Notes under the pieces: model-generated
Seen by the model: only the letters and a program-made list of their open reading frames with translations
Databases searched by the model: none
Told to the model about the DNA's origin: nothing
Made by a program: the position numbers and the translations under genes
Assembly: GCF_002209535.1 (NCBI RefSeq)
Contig: NZ_NJIG01000018.1
Location: 1 to 64,000, forward strand
DNA length: 64,000 nt
Direction: 5' to 3'
From: Achromobacter marplatensis
GTDB taxonomy: Bacteria > Pseudomonadota > Gammaproteobacteria > Burkholderiales > Burkholderiaceae_B
Shown: piece after piece, positions 39,527-51,007 of the stretch
Position numbering within the stretch: the first letter of the stretch is position 1
How the letters are laid out: every line of letters starts with the position of its first letter

Positions 39527-39853
39527 TTACAACGCGCCGTCCAGGAATGCGGTGAGTTGCGACTTCGACAGCGCGCCAACTTTGGTGGCGGCGGCTTGGC
39601 CGTCTTTAAAGAGCATAAGGGTCGGAATGCCGCGGATGCCGTATTTGGTGGCGGTACCCTGGTTTTCGTCCACGTTCAGCTTCGCGATCGTCAGGCGACC
39701 TGCGTACTCGGTGGCGACTTCTTCCAGGATCGGGGCAATCATCTTGCAGGGGCCACACCAGGCAGCCCAGTAGTCCACCAGCACCGGCTGGCCGGATTTC
39801 AACACATCGGCATCGAAGCTTGCGTCACTGACGTTCTTGATTTGGTCGCTCAT
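39527..39853 (-). CDS. trxA: Thioredoxin
   Basis: Cytoplasmic thiol-disulfide carrier of 108 residues. The active site WCGPC has Cys33 and Cys36, preceded by [18 protein letters not shown], and the cis-proline loop [14 protein letters not shown] is present. It is followed by rho, the same order as in E. coli and most proteobacteria. Confidence 0.97.
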   Translation of the reverse strand: MSDQIKNVSDASFDADVLKSGQPVLVDYWAAWCGPCKMIAPILEEVATEYAGRLTIAKLNVDENQGTATKYGIRGIPTLMLFKDGQAAATKVGALSKSQLTAFLDGAL

Positions 39854-39936
39854 GATGGTGATTCTCGGTTCGGCAGCAAAAGGCGCGAAAAAAGGGACGC
39901 GCCTTGCCGTTGTTCTTGTATGTGGAATGGATTAAA

Positions 39937-39984
39937 GCATACCACTGTCAATAACAACAGGCATACCACTGTTAATAACAACAG
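39937..39984. repeat. 24-bp tandem repeat, two copies
   Basis: Two adjacent units, 39937-39960 and 39961-39984, differ at one base (C versus T in ACTGTCAA/ACTGTTAA). In the second unit CTGTTAATAACAACAG has inverted arms CTGTT/AACAG, so each unit contains a dyad. It lies about 85-130 bases upstream of trxA. Confidence 0.9.
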
Positions 39985-40135
39985 GGTTTGCTGGTTTTGT
40001 GTAGGATGTTGCGGCGCAGTCGTCGTGATCCGGGTGATTGAACCCTGACGCGCGGGCTGTGACTGTCATCATCCTACCGAATTCGAGGCTGGTCAGGTCG
40101 TGCGCATCCTACTGGGAGCCGCGCAGAATCTAGGC

Positions 40136-40179
40136 TTATCCGTAAAATGTCGGTTTTTTTCCACAGATGTTGGGGATAA
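40136..40179. promoter_or_regulatory. Cluster of DnaA-box-like sequences before parE
   Basis: Three 9-mers resemble the DnaA box TTATCCACA: TTATCCGTA at 40136-40144 (two differences), TTTTCCACA at 40157-40165 (one), and TTATCCCCA on the minus strand at 40179-40171 (one). They end immediately before the TTG start of parE. The function is inferred only from similarity. Confidence 0.45.
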
Positions 40180-40180
40180 C

Positions 40181-42141
<1,961 letters not shown>

Positions 42142-42142
<1 letters not shown>

Positions 42143-42738
42143 TGACGTCCGCCACGCCCGGCCAAGCCCGGATGACCGTCGACATGACGGCCGACGACTA
42201 CGCGGAGTTCGCGGCGTACGTATACAAGCGCCCTGAACTGCGCCGCCGCCGCTACCGTTCCCACCTGCGCTTCGCCGTCCTGATGATCGTGGCCTTGCTG
42301 GCCTATCTGATGTGGCAGACCTGGGACGGCAAGGGGCCGGACTGGGGACGGATACTGCCCGTGTATTTCCAGGGCCTGGCCGTGGGACTGGGCATCCTGG
42401 CGCTGCTGGCGCTGGCCTACGAGTTCGCCTTGCCGCCGCTGGTCAGGATGAACACGCGGCGCATGCTGAAAAAGCAGCCTGACGACCTGTTCCTGGGCCG
42501 GCATCAGCTGGACTTCGGGCCCGAGGGCATCTCGGACACGACCGCAACCGCCTCGGGGCGCATGGAGTGGTCCGACATCCGCCGGGTGGAAGAGACCCCG
42601 CAGCACCTGTACGTCATCCTGGGCACCTTGCAAGGCGTGATCATTCCCAAGCGCGGCCAGGACGCCGCTACGTTGGAGGCGGTGCGCGCCCAATTGCGCG
42701 CGCACGTCGACGATACGCAGCTGGCGCCGTCCGCTTGA
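42142..42738 (+). CDS. YcxB-like small membrane protein between parE and parC
   Basis: Uncharacterised 198-residue protein. After a basic N-terminal region (YKRPELRRRRYRSH) come two membrane segments (FAVLMIVALLAYLMW and LAVGLGILALLALAYEFAL), then a cytoplasmic PH-like domain as in YcxB proteins, with LGRHQLDFGPEGISDTT, WSDIRRVEETPQHLYVILG and GVIIPKRG. The ATG overlaps the parE stop by one base and parC begins 45 bases later, so it is co-expressed with topoisomerase IV. Its function is unknown. Confidence 0.8.
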
Positions 42739-42783
42739 GGCGCATTGACGCCGTTTCGATGAATTTGTCTACCTGAAACCATC

Positions 42784-45114
42784 ATGACCGACAGCAATCA
42801 ACCCGGCTTGTTCGACCCCACTCCGCCTGACGGCGATGGCGACGCCAACGCGGCCATCACGCTGGCGCGCTATGCCGAACAGGCCTATCTGGACTACGCG
42901 GTTTCCGTCGTGCGGGGCCGCGCCTTGCCCGACGTCGGCGACGGGCAGAAACCCGTGCAACGCCGCATCTTGTTCGCCATGCAGGCGATGGGGCTGGCCG
43001 CAGGCGCCAAGCCCGTGAAGTCCGCGCGCGTCGTGGGCGACGTGCTGGGTAAATACCACCCGCACGGCGACCAGGCCGCCTACGACGCCATGGTGCGCAT
43101 GGCGCAGGATTTTTCGCTGCGCTATCCGCTGATCGACGGCCAGGGCAACTTCGGTTCGCGCGACGGCGACAACGCCGCGGCGATGCGATACACCGAAGCG
43201 CGCCTGACGCCCATCGCCAAGCTGCTGCTGGACGAGCTGGACGAGGGCACGGTGGACTTCGTGCCCAACTACGACGGCAGCCAGCAAGAGCCGCAGATGC
43301 TGCCGGCGCGCTTGCCCGTGATGCTGCTGAATGGCGCCTCGGGCATCGCGGTCGGCATGGCCACTGAAATCCCGTCGCACAACCTGCGTGAAGTGGCCCA
43401 GGCCTGCGTGGCGCTGATCAAGCATCCGCAATTGCCGGACGAAGAACTGCACGCCATGATCCCCGGCCCGGACTTCGCCGGCGGTGGCCAGATCATCACG
43501 CCCGCCGCCGATATCGCGCAGATCTACCGCGCCGGCCGCGGTTCGCTGAAGGTACGGGCCCGCTGGCAGTTCGAGGAAATGGCGCGCGGCCAGTGGCAAC
43601 TGGTGATCACCGAGCTGCCCCCGGGCACGTCGGGCCAGAAGGTCCTGGAAGAGATCGAGGAAATCACCAACCCGAAGGTCAAGTCCGGCAAGAAGAGCCT
43701 GACGCCCGAGCAGACGCAGGCCAAGGCGGTCATGCTGAACCTGCTGGACGCCGTGCGCGACGAATCCGGCAAGGACGCCGCGGTGCGCCTCGTCTTCGAA
43801 CCGAAGACCTCGCGCGTGGACCGCGACGAATTCGTCAATACACTGCTGGCGCAGACCAGCATGGAAAGCAGCTCGTCGATCAACCTGGTGTGCATCGGCA
43901 CCGACGGCCGGCCGCGCCAGAAGGGCCTGCGCGACATCCTGGTCGAGTGGGTGGCGTTCCGCACCAACACCGTGGTGCGCCGCACGCGCTTCCGCCTGGA
44001 CAAGGTCACCGACCGCATCCACGTGCTGGAAGGCCGCATGCTGGTCTACCTGAACGTGGACGAAGTCATCCAGACCATCCGCGAATCGGACGAGCCGCGC
44101 GCCGCGCTGATGGAACGCTTCAAGCTGTCCGAACGCCAGGCCGAAGACATTCTGGAAATGCGCTTGCGCCAATTGGCCCGTCTGGAAGGCTTCAAGATCG
44201 AGCAGGAACTGGCTGACAAGCGTAAGGATCAGATCTCGTTGCAAGAGCTGCTGGACAACCCGAACACGCTCAAGCGCCTTTTGATCAAGGAAATCGAGGC
44301 TGACTCCAAGCAGTATGGCGACGACCGCCGCACCCTGATCGAGACGGCCGAACGCGCTGTGCTGGAAACCAAGGTGCTGGACGAGCCGGTCACGGTCATC
44401 GTGTCGCAAAAGGGCTGGCTGCGCGCCCGTCAGGGCCATGGCCACGACGCCTCGCAATTCGGCTTCAAGCAGGGCGACGACCTCTACGGCGCCTTTGAGT
44501 GCCGCACCACCGACACGCTGATTGCAATGGGCGACAACGGCCGGGTGTATTCCGTGCCGGTCGGGGGGCTGCCTTCGGCGCGTGGCGACGGCCAGCCGGT
44601 CACCACCATGATCGACCTGGAGTCCGGCACGCGCATCGTGCATACCATTGCCGCGGCGCCGGACACGCGTTGGCTGTTGGCCACCCGCGGCGGCTACGGC
44701 TTTGCCGCCAAGTTGTCCGACATGGTCAGCCGCCAGCGCGCCGGCAAGCAGTTCATCACCCTGGAAGAGGGCGACGAGATGCTGCGCCCGGTGCCGTTGT
44801 TCGACGGCGCCACGCAATTGGCCCTGCTGTCTGCCAAGGGCAAGTTCCTGGTCTTCGGTCTGGACGAGTGCAAGTCCCTGTCCGGCGGCGGCCGCGGCAC
44901 CATCCTGATGGGCCTGGACGCCTCAGACAAGCTGGACCAGACGGTGCCGATCGGCGCCCGCGGCCTGCGCGCCACGGGCATCTACCGCAATAAGCTGACC
45001 GAAGACATCCTGGTCGGCGACGCGCTGGCGCCCTATGTGGGCAAGCGTGCGCGCAAGGGCCGACAGCTGGACGTGCGTCCCAAGCAGCCGGTGCTGTCGC
45101 CCGTTCTGGGGTGA
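42784..45114 (+). CDS. parC: DNA topoisomerase IV subunit A ParC
   Basis: DNA-cleaving subunit of topoisomerase IV. The winged-helix and tower region holds the catalytic Tyr136 in AAMRYTEAR, after [20 protein letters not shown] and [19 protein letters not shown]. The C-terminal DNA-binding pinwheel has blades such as [15 protein letters not shown] and [17 protein letters not shown]. 776 residues is slightly longer than E. coli ParC. At the quinolone-contact positions equal to E. coli Ser80 and Glu84 it has Gln97 and Asp101. It ends before two hairpins, the second a terminator. Confidence 0.95.
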   Translation: MTDSNQPGLFDPTPPDGDGDANAAITLARYAEQAYLDYAVSVVRGRALPDVGDGQKPVQRRILFAMQAMGLAAGAKPVKSARVVGDVLGKYHPHGDQAAYDAMVRMAQDFSLRYPLIDGQGNFGSRDGDNAAAMRYTEARLTPIAKLLLDELDEGTVDFVPNYDGSQQEPQMLPARLPVMLLNGASGIAVGMATEIPSHNLREVAQACVALIKHPQLPDEELHAMIPGPDFAGGGQIITPAADIAQIYRAGRGSLKVRARWQFEEMARGQWQLVITELPPGTSGQKVLEEIEEITNPKVKSGKKSLTPEQTQAKAVMLNLLDAVRDESGKDAAVRLVFEPKTSRVDRDEFVNTLLAQTSMESSSSINLVCIGTDGRPRQKGLRDILVEWVAFRTNTVVRRTRFRLDKVTDRIHVLEGRMLVYLNVDEVIQTIRESDEPRAALMERFKLSERQAEDILEMRLRQLARLEGFKIEQELADKRKDQISLQELLDNPNTLKRLLIKEIEADSKQYGDDRRTLIETAERAVLETKVLDEPVTVIVSQKGWLRARQGHGHDASQFGFKQGDDLYGAFECRTTDTLIAMGDNGRVYSVPVGGLPSARGDGQPVTTMIDLESGTRIVHTIAAAPDTRWLLATRGGYGFAAKLSDMVSRQRAGKQFITLEEGDEMLRPVPLFDGATQLALLSAKGKFLVFGLDECKSLSGGGRGTILMGLDASDKLDQTVPIGARGLRATGIYRNKLTEDILVGDALAPYVGKRARKGRQLDVRPKQPVLSPVLG

Positions 45115-45123
45115 TGGCGGGCC

Positions 45124-45149
45124 GGCAGGGAGCGAATCCGCTCCCTGCC
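45124..45149. other. Perfect hairpin after parC
   Basis: GGCAGGGAGCG and CGCTCCCTGCC form an 11-base-pair stem with loop AATC. No T run follows; it precedes the terminator at 45163-45190 and may protect the message end. Confidence 0.5.
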
Positions 45150-45162
45150 TGGCGACAAGGAA

Positions 45163-45190
45163 GGGCGGGCCGCAGGGCTCGCCTTTTTTT
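45163..45190 (+). terminator. Terminator of the parE-parC operon
   Basis: GGCGGGCC and GGCTCGCC pair with one mismatch-type position around GCAG, followed by T7. It closes the parE operon just before the TetR promoter. Confidence 0.75.
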
Positions 45191-45191
45191 C

Positions 45192-45244
45192 TTGACCGGA
45201 TCCAGGGTGCCGCTATTTAATAGATAGATCAGTCAGTCTATTAA
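45192..45244 (+). promoter_or_regulatory. TetR gene promoter and palindromic operator
   Basis: TTGACC (45192-45197) and TATTTA (45214-45219) are 16 bases apart. Over the expected start point lies TTAATAGA (45217-45224) mirrored by TCTATTAA (45237-45244), perfect 8-base arms 12 bases apart. This arrangement suggests that the TetR protein represses its own operon. Confidence 0.7.
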
Positions 45245-45250
45245 TTATTC

Positions 45251-45895
45251 ATGCGCAAAACAGATCCCATCAAGCAGCAGGAACGCCGCCGCCATATCCT
45301 TGACGCCGCGGCGCATTGTTTTGCGGAGCACGGTTTCCACGCGACCTCCACTGCGCAGATCTGCGAGCGGGCGGCGATGAGCCCCGGCAATCTGTTCCAT
45401 TACTACGCCAGCAAGGCCGACATCATCGAGGCGCTCGTCGCCTCCGACACCGACGACATCCGGTCCCGCATGCAGGCGGCCAGCGCGGCGCCCGATGCGC
45501 GCCAAGCGCTGCGTGAATGGGTCGACGGTCAACTGGCGCTGTATCAGGATCCGGTGTTTGTGCGCCTGGGCATGGAGGTGCTGGCCGAGGCAGTGCGCAA
45601 TCCGCGCGTGCACGCATTGGTGATGGCAAACGAGGCCGAGCGCAAGACAGGCCTGCTGACCCTGCTGGAGGCGGTCTGGATGGGGCAGGCTGCCCCGCAG
45701 CCGCTGGCGGCCATGGCAGACGTGTTGTTGCTGCTGTTGGACGGCGTCTTCAGTCGGTCGGTGGTGGATCCCGCCTTCGGCGCCCGCGCCGCGGCCGACC
45801 TGTTGGGCGAGGCCGTGGAACGCAGCCTGCCGCCAGCCGCCTTGGCGGGCAACCGCGCCCCGCGCCGCCCGCAAGCGGGAAGGGGCCGAGCATGA
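45251..45895 (+). CDS. TetR-family transcriptional regulator
   Basis: Repressor of 214 residues. The N-terminal helix-turn-helix is clear: RRHILDAAAHCFAEHGFHATS and AQICERAAMSPGNLFHYYASK, followed by a helical ligand domain of the TetR C-terminal type. The start ATG at 45251 lies seven bases behind the palindrome. The stop overlaps the DUF418 gene by four bases (ATGA), so the two are made from one message and the membrane protein is its probable target. The effector is unknown. Confidence 0.88.
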   Translation: MRKTDPIKQQERRRHILDAAAHCFAEHGFHATSTAQICERAAMSPGNLFHYYASKADIIEALVASDTDDIRSRMQAASAAPDARQALREWVDGQLALYQDPVFVRLGMEVLAEAVRNPRVHALVMANEAERKTGLLTLLEAVWMGQAAPQPLAAMADVLLLLLDGVFSRSVVDPAFGARAAADLLGEAVERSLPPAALAGNRAPRRPQAGRGRA

Positions 45896-47094
45896 GCGAC
45901 GCCCGTCAGGACCCCGGCCGCCTGGCCCACGTGGACGCACTGCGCGGCTTTGCGCTCTTTGGCATTTTGATCGTGAACATCGGCGTTTTCTCGTCGCCGT
46001 TCTACGGCGCAGGAATGGCCGATCCGGCCTATTCCCGCCCGGTGGATCTGGCGGTGCGCTGGCTGATCGCGTGGCTGTTCGAAACCAAGTTCTATCTGCT
46101 GTTCTCGTTCCTGTTCGGCTATAGCTTCACCTTGCAGATGTCGGCGGCCGAACGCAGCCAGGCGGCGTTCGCGCCGCGCTTCCTGCGGCGGCTGGCGGGG
46201 CTGGCGCTGCTGGGCCTGGCGCATGCCGTGCTCTTCTATCAGGGCGACATCCTGCTGACCTACGCGCTGTTGGGCCTGGGGCTGCTGCTGTGCGGCAGGA
46301 TGGACCCAAAACGCGCGTTGCGCGCCGCATTGTGGTTGATCGTACTGGCCGCGTCGGTCTGGGCGATTCTGGGCTTCTTGAGTTTCCTGGACCCGGTGCC
46401 CGCCGGCTACCAGGCGCTGTACAAGGCCGAGGCGCTGGCCTCCATCGAAGCCTACCGCGGCACCATCAGCACGACCATCGCGCAGCACATCAAGGAACTG
46501 ACCGAGAGCGTCTGGTTCATGGTGCTGTTCGTGCAGGGGCCGTTCGCTTTTGCGATGTTCCTGGTCGGCTATGCGTTGGGGCGTCGCAATGCGCTTGCGG
46601 ATCCCTGGCAGCAGCCGCGCGCGCTGGGGCTGTTGTGCGCATTGGGGGTGTTGCCGGGTCTGGCCGGGTCAGCGCTGTATGCGACGTCGTCGCTGCCGTT
46701 CGCTGGCGCAGCCTGGGAGCTTCCAGGACTGGCGGCGGACCTGCTGACCGCACCGTTGCTAAGCATGTCCTACGCCGCCGCCTTCTTGCTGGCCCTGCGG
46801 ACAAGGGTTTTCGGGGCCGTGGGCGCATGGCTGGCGCCTGCCGGCCGGATGGCGCTGACGAACTATCTGATGCAGTCCGTCGTTTGCGCCTTCCTGTTCA
46901 CGGGCTGGGGCCTGCGCCTGTTCGCGTCGGTGTCGCCCTTGGCGGCAACCGGCATCGCCGTAGCCATCTTCGCCGCGCAATTGCCCTTGTCCGCGTGGTG
47001 GATGCGCCACCACGCCTATGGCCCGGTGGAGTGGTTCCTGCGCGCGCTCACCATCGGGGCCGTGCCGCCCTGGCGGCGCGCGCGTGCAGGCTGA
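45892..47094 (+). CDS. DUF418-family membrane protein
   Basis: Inner-membrane protein of unknown function with an N-terminal HVDALRGFALFGILIVNIG, the mark of DUF418/YeiB-like proteins, and about ten hydrophobic segments. The C-terminal DUF418 domain shows FLVGYALGRR, PAGRMALTNYLMQSVV and the closing HAYGPVEWFLRALTIG. 400 residues is normal. The real start is ATG 45892, inside the end of the TetR gene; the longer open frame upstream is antiphase to tetR. Family members have been linked to envelope stress and transport only loosely. Confidence 0.85.
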   Translation: MSDARQDPGRLAHVDALRGFALFGILIVNIGVFSSPFYGAGMADPAYSRPVDLAVRWLIAWLFETKFYLLFSFLFGYSFTLQMSAAERSQAAFAPRFLRRLAGLALLGLAHAVLFYQGDILLTYALLGLGLLLCGRMDPKRALRAALWLIVLAASVWAILGFLSFLDPVPAGYQALYKAEALASIEAYRGTISTTIAQHIKELTESVWFMVLFVQGPFAFAMFLVGYALGRRNALADPWQQPRALGLLCALGVLPGLAGSALYATSSLPFAGAAWELPGLAADLLTAPLLSMSYAAAFLLALRTRVFGAVGAWLAPAGRMALTNYLMQSVVCAFLFTGWGLRLFASVSPLAATGIAVAIFAAQLPLSAWWMRHHAYGPVEWFLRALTIGAVPPWRRARAG

Positions 47095-49759
47095 TCAGGC
47101 CGTTCCCGGCCGCAACCGGCCAACCGGGGAGCCGCCGTCCCGGCGCCCCTGCCGCATCCACATGCCTGCCAGCAACAGCAGGGCGGGCAGGTAGACCCAG
47201 TGGTCTGACCAGCGCTGCGGGTTGGGCGCTTTGACTTCCAGCACGTCCCAGCCTTGCTCCCAGCCCGAGCGTTGGGCGCGGCTGCCGAAACGCACGCCGC
47301 CGATCTGGGTCTGGTCGCCCAGGCTCATCAGCGTCAGCCCGGCATCGGCCAGGCGCTGGCGTCCAACGGCAGGCGATGCGACATCAGGTGCGTCGACGCT
47401 CGACGCAGCGGCGCCCGACGCATCGGCGCCTGGCTCCAGCGCGGGCAGCGCCACGGCGACGGTCTTGGTCAGCTCGTCGCCTTCCAGGTTGATCCCCCGC
47501 AGCACCACGGTCAGCCGGCCGTTGTCCGGCATGGCGGCGGCGATCGTCAGCATGTCGGAGGCGGGACGGCTTTCGTATTGCGGAGCAAAATGGTCCATGA
47601 ACCAGTCCGGGCGGAACAGCATGAACGTCGCCAGCAGCAGCACGCCGACTTCAGCCCACGTGCAGCGCGTGCGGAACCAGCGCATGGTGGCCGCGGCAAA
47701 CGTCAACGACGCCAGGGTGGCGCCGGCCACGACCAGCGCCAGCTCCCATCCGTAATTGACGTCGATCAGCAGCAGCGCCGGATTGAACACGAACATAAAC
47801 GGCAGGATGGCCGTGCGCGCCGCGTAGGTGACGCCCTGGATGCCGGTCTTGATCGGGTCTTCGCCCGATATCGCCGCCGCGGCGAACGTGGCCAACCCGA
47901 CCGGCGGCGTGATGTCGGCCATGATGCCGTAATAGAACACGAACATGTGCACGGCGATCAGGGGGATGACCAGGCCGTTCTGCGCCCCCAGCTCCACCAC
48001 GACCGGCGCCATCAGCGTCGCCATCAGGATGTAGTTCGCGGTCGTCGGCATGCCCAGTCCCAGGATCAGGCACACGAGCGCGGTGAAGATCAGCATCAGC
48101 AGCACGTTGCCCATCGACACCAGTTCGACGAATGCGGTCATGCGCAGGCCCAGCCCGGTCAGCGTGATGGCGCCGACGATCAGGCCGGCGGTGCCGCAGG
48201 CGATCGCGATACCAATCATGTTGCGCGCGCCTTCCTGCAGGCCGCCGATGGCGTCGCGCCAGCCCTGGCGCCAGGCCGGCGCCGCGTCCTGCTTGCGGAA
48301 CCAGGCCATCAGCGGGCGCTGCGTCACCATCTGGAACAGCATGGCCATCGCCGCCCAGAACGCCGACAGGCCTGCGGACAGTTCCTCCACGCTCAGGCAC
48401 CACACCAGGATGCCGATGGGGATCAGGAAATACAGTCCGGCGCGCACCGTGGGCCAGGGTTGCGGGCGCACGGGATGATTGATGTCGATGTCCTGCGGCA
48501 GGTCGGGATGCGCGGCGGCAACGCGCAATAGCCACAGGTAGAGCGCCGCCAGGATTGCCAGCAGCACCCAGATGGCCGCGGCGCCCGCCACGGCCTGCAC
48601 GCCGGTGCCGATCCAATAGGCCGCGCCCATCACCAGCAGCGTGCCGCTGATCCCCATGCCCCAGCCCGCCAGTTTCTGCAGCGGCGTGCGTACGGGGCCC
48701 GTGGCCATCATCGGCTGGATGCCCAGCTTCAGGGCTTCAAGGTGGACGATATAGAACAGCGCGATGTAGGAGATCGCCGCCGGGAGGATCGCGTGGCGGA
48801 TGATGTCGGTGTAGGGGATGCCGACGTACTCGATCATCAGGAAGGCTGCGGCCCCCATGACCGGGGGCATGATCTGCCCGTTGACCGAGGATGCGGTCTC
48901 GATCGCGCCGGCCCGCACACCGCCATAGCCGGCCTTCTTCATGAGGGGGATCGTGAAGATCCCGCCGGTGACCACGTTGGCCACCGAGGAGGCGGACACC
49001 AGCCCGTTGACTGCCGAGGACACCACGGCCACCTTGGCCGGCCCGCCGCGCAGATGGCCCAGCAGCGCGAACGAGACCTGCATCATGTAGTTGCCCGCAC
49101 CGCACTTGTCCTAGCATCGAGCCCAGCAGCACGAAGATGAAGATGTAGGACACCGAGACGCCCAACGCCACGCCATACACGCCTTCAGTCGTCAGCCACA
49201 TGTGCGACATCAGGCGCTCAAGCGACGCACCGCGGTGGGCCAGCACGTCAGGCAGCCACGGGCCCGCCAGCGCATAGGCCACGAACACCAGGCCGAGCAC
49301 GGTCATGGGCAGGCCGAGCGCGCGGCGCGTGACTTCCAGCAGCAGCGCCAGGCCAATGACGGCCGTTGCCACATCCATCGGCGTGGGCTGTCCGGGGCGG
49401 CCGGCCAATTCGTTATAGAAGACGTACAGGTAGCTGCCGCAAAACCCGGCGGCCAACGCCAGGATCCAGTCGTACCAGGGCATGCGGTCGCGCGCGGCGC
49501 GTTTGCTGGCCGGATACGCCAGATACCCCAGGAACATCGCGATGCCCAGATGCAGCGCGCGCGCTTCCGTGTCGTTGAAGATGCCCCAGTTGAACGAGAA
49601 CGGCAGCGGCGACGCATACCAGAGTTGGAAGACGGACCAGATCAGCGCGCCGGCCGCCAGCGTGGCGCCGGCAACGCCGCCCACGTTGCGGCCGCCGCGG
49701 TCGGCGTCGGCGACAAGCTGTTCCAGGTCCGGGGCCGGCGTGTGCGGCGCTTTAGTCAT
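47095..49759 (-). pseudogene. Fused TRAP transporter permease (DctQM type), broken by a frameshift
   Basis: Membrane component of a TAXI-type TRAP transporter, with the small and large permease units fused (4TM/12TM). ATG 49759 with GGGGA upstream starts the first frame, which is good to ...FIFVLLGSML; the protein then continues in another frame from GNYMMQVSFALLGHLRGGPA to the end at 47095. One extra base at about 49112 (TCCTAG where TCCAG would restore MLDKCGAGNYMM) accounts for the break. Restored, the protein would have about 887 residues, normal for the family. Key stretches such as PPVMGAAAFLMIEYV and LGLGMPTTANYILMA are intact. It may be a true mutation or a sequencing error. Confidence 0.85.
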
Positions 49760-49844
49760 GAAATTCCCCTACGAGTCATGGCGCGCGCCGGCTAAGCGGC
49801 GCGCGTTGAATGCTGGCGCGCGGCGAGCGCGCGCTGGCCAGACC

Positions 49845-50849
49845 TTAGAGCAGGCCCTTTTCCTTGAAGTACTTCTCAGCGCCCGGATGCAGCGGCGCCG
49901 ATAAGCCGTTCTTCACCATGTCCGCCGGCTTCAGATTCGCAAACGCAGGGTGGAGCTTTTTGAAGTCGTCGAAATTGTCGAACACCGCCTTGACCACGGT
50001 GTAGACCGTGGCGTCGGGCACATCGGCCGACGTGACGAAAGTGGCGGTGACCCCGTACGTCTTGGTTTCACCGGGGTTGTTCGGATACAGCCCGGCGGGA
50101 ATCGTGGCGTGGGCGTAGTAGGGGTACTTTTCCACCAGCTTGTCCACCGCGGGCCCGGTCAGCGAAACGAGCTTGGCGCCGCAGCTCGTGGTGGGGTCCT
50201 GGATGTTGGCCGAAGGATGGCCGACGCCGTAGAAAAAGCCATCGATCTTGCCGTCGCACACGGCGGAACCGTGTTCGTCGGGGCGCAGTTCCGATGCCAG
50301 CGAAAAGTCCTTCAGCGTCCAGCCCATTGTTGCCAGCAGTTCCTCCATCGACGAGCGCGTGCCCGAGCCCGGATTGCCGACGTTGAAGCGCTTGCCCTTC
50401 AGGTCCTCGAAGCTCTTGATGTTCGCGTCTTTGCGCGCAACGACGGTGAAGGGCTCGGGGTGGATCGAAAACACCGACCGCAATTTCGGATAGGGTCCGG
50501 CCTGCTTGAACTGGCCCTCGCCGTTGTAGGCGTTGAAGCCGACGTCGGACTGCACCACGCCCAGGTCAAGTTCGCCGGCCTTGATGGTGTTGGCGTTGAA
50601 TACCGAGCCGCCGGTGGATTCGACCGAGCAGCGGATGCCGTGCGTGGCTCGGTCTTTATTGACCAGGCGGCAGATGGCGCCGCCGGCGGCATAGTAGACG
50701 CCGGTGACGCCGCCCGTGCCGATGCTGACGAACTTCTGTTGGGCGGCGGCGGGTGCCGGCGCCATGGACAGCAATGCCGTGGCCACGCCGGCCGCGGCGA
50801 GCGTCCAGGCGTTGCGATGGCCCAAGGGATGTTTGACGGACGTGGTCAT
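49845..50849 (-). CDS. TAXI-family TRAP transporter solute receptor
   Basis: Periplasmic binding protein of the TAXI group. A signal peptide (cleavage near APAPAAAQ, residue 37) is followed by the family start [26 protein letters not shown], then [29 protein letters not shown] and the loop [16 protein letters not shown]. 334 residues is normal. AAGGAG precedes the ATG. It stands 85 bases before the fused permease, so the pair forms one uptake system. TAXI ligands known elsewhere include glutamate and other organic acids; here it is not known. Confidence 0.92.
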   Translation of the reverse strand: MTTSVKHPLGHRNAWTLAAAGVATALLSMAPAPAAAQQKFVSIGTGGVTGVYYAAGGAICRLVNKDRATHGIRCSVESTGGSVFNANTIKAGELDLGVVQSDVGFNAYNGEGQFKQAGPYPKLRSVFSIHPEPFTVVARKDANIKSFEDLKGKRFNVGNPGSGTRSSMEELLATMGWTLKDFSLASELRPDEHGSAVCDGKIDGFFYGVGHPSANIQDPTTSCGAKLVSLTGPAVDKLVEKYPYYAHATIPAGLYPNNPGETKTYGVTATFVTSADVPDATVYTVVKAVFDNFDDFKKLHPAFANLKPADMVKNGLSAPLHPGAEKYFKEKGLL

Positions 50850-51007
50850 GCAAACTCCTTATGGGGTTTTTCCCCGTGATTTGCCGGTCTTTGCCGGCGG
50901 TTGGTCCACCCCGCGAGCCTGCGAGGCGTCCTGTACGAATCATCACGTGCCCGTGGGTGGCGGGCGGCGCGCGGCGGATCCCCTCGCTGCGCGCATGCAG
51001 GCCGGCG

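Larger units (their letters stand above)
39854..40180. other. Divergent trxA/parE regulatory region (327 bases, no gene)
   Basis: This stretch separates trxA and parE, which face away from each other. It holds the 24-base tandem repeat at 39937-39984, a TAAAAT -10-like element at 40143-40148, and a group of DnaA-box-like 9-mers at 40136-40179. No open frame here looks coding: a short plus-strand frame through the repeat encodes only low-complexity HTTVNNNR units. Base composition around the repeat is richer in A and T than in the neighbouring genes. Confidence 0.6.

Noticed and set aside
39937..39984. CRISPR-like repeat
   Set aside because: The two 24-base units are directly adjacent with no spacers.
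45517..45891. Extended N-terminus for the DUF418 protein
   Set aside because: It lies out of frame over tetR; the family start MSDARQDPGRLAHVDALRGF is at 45892.
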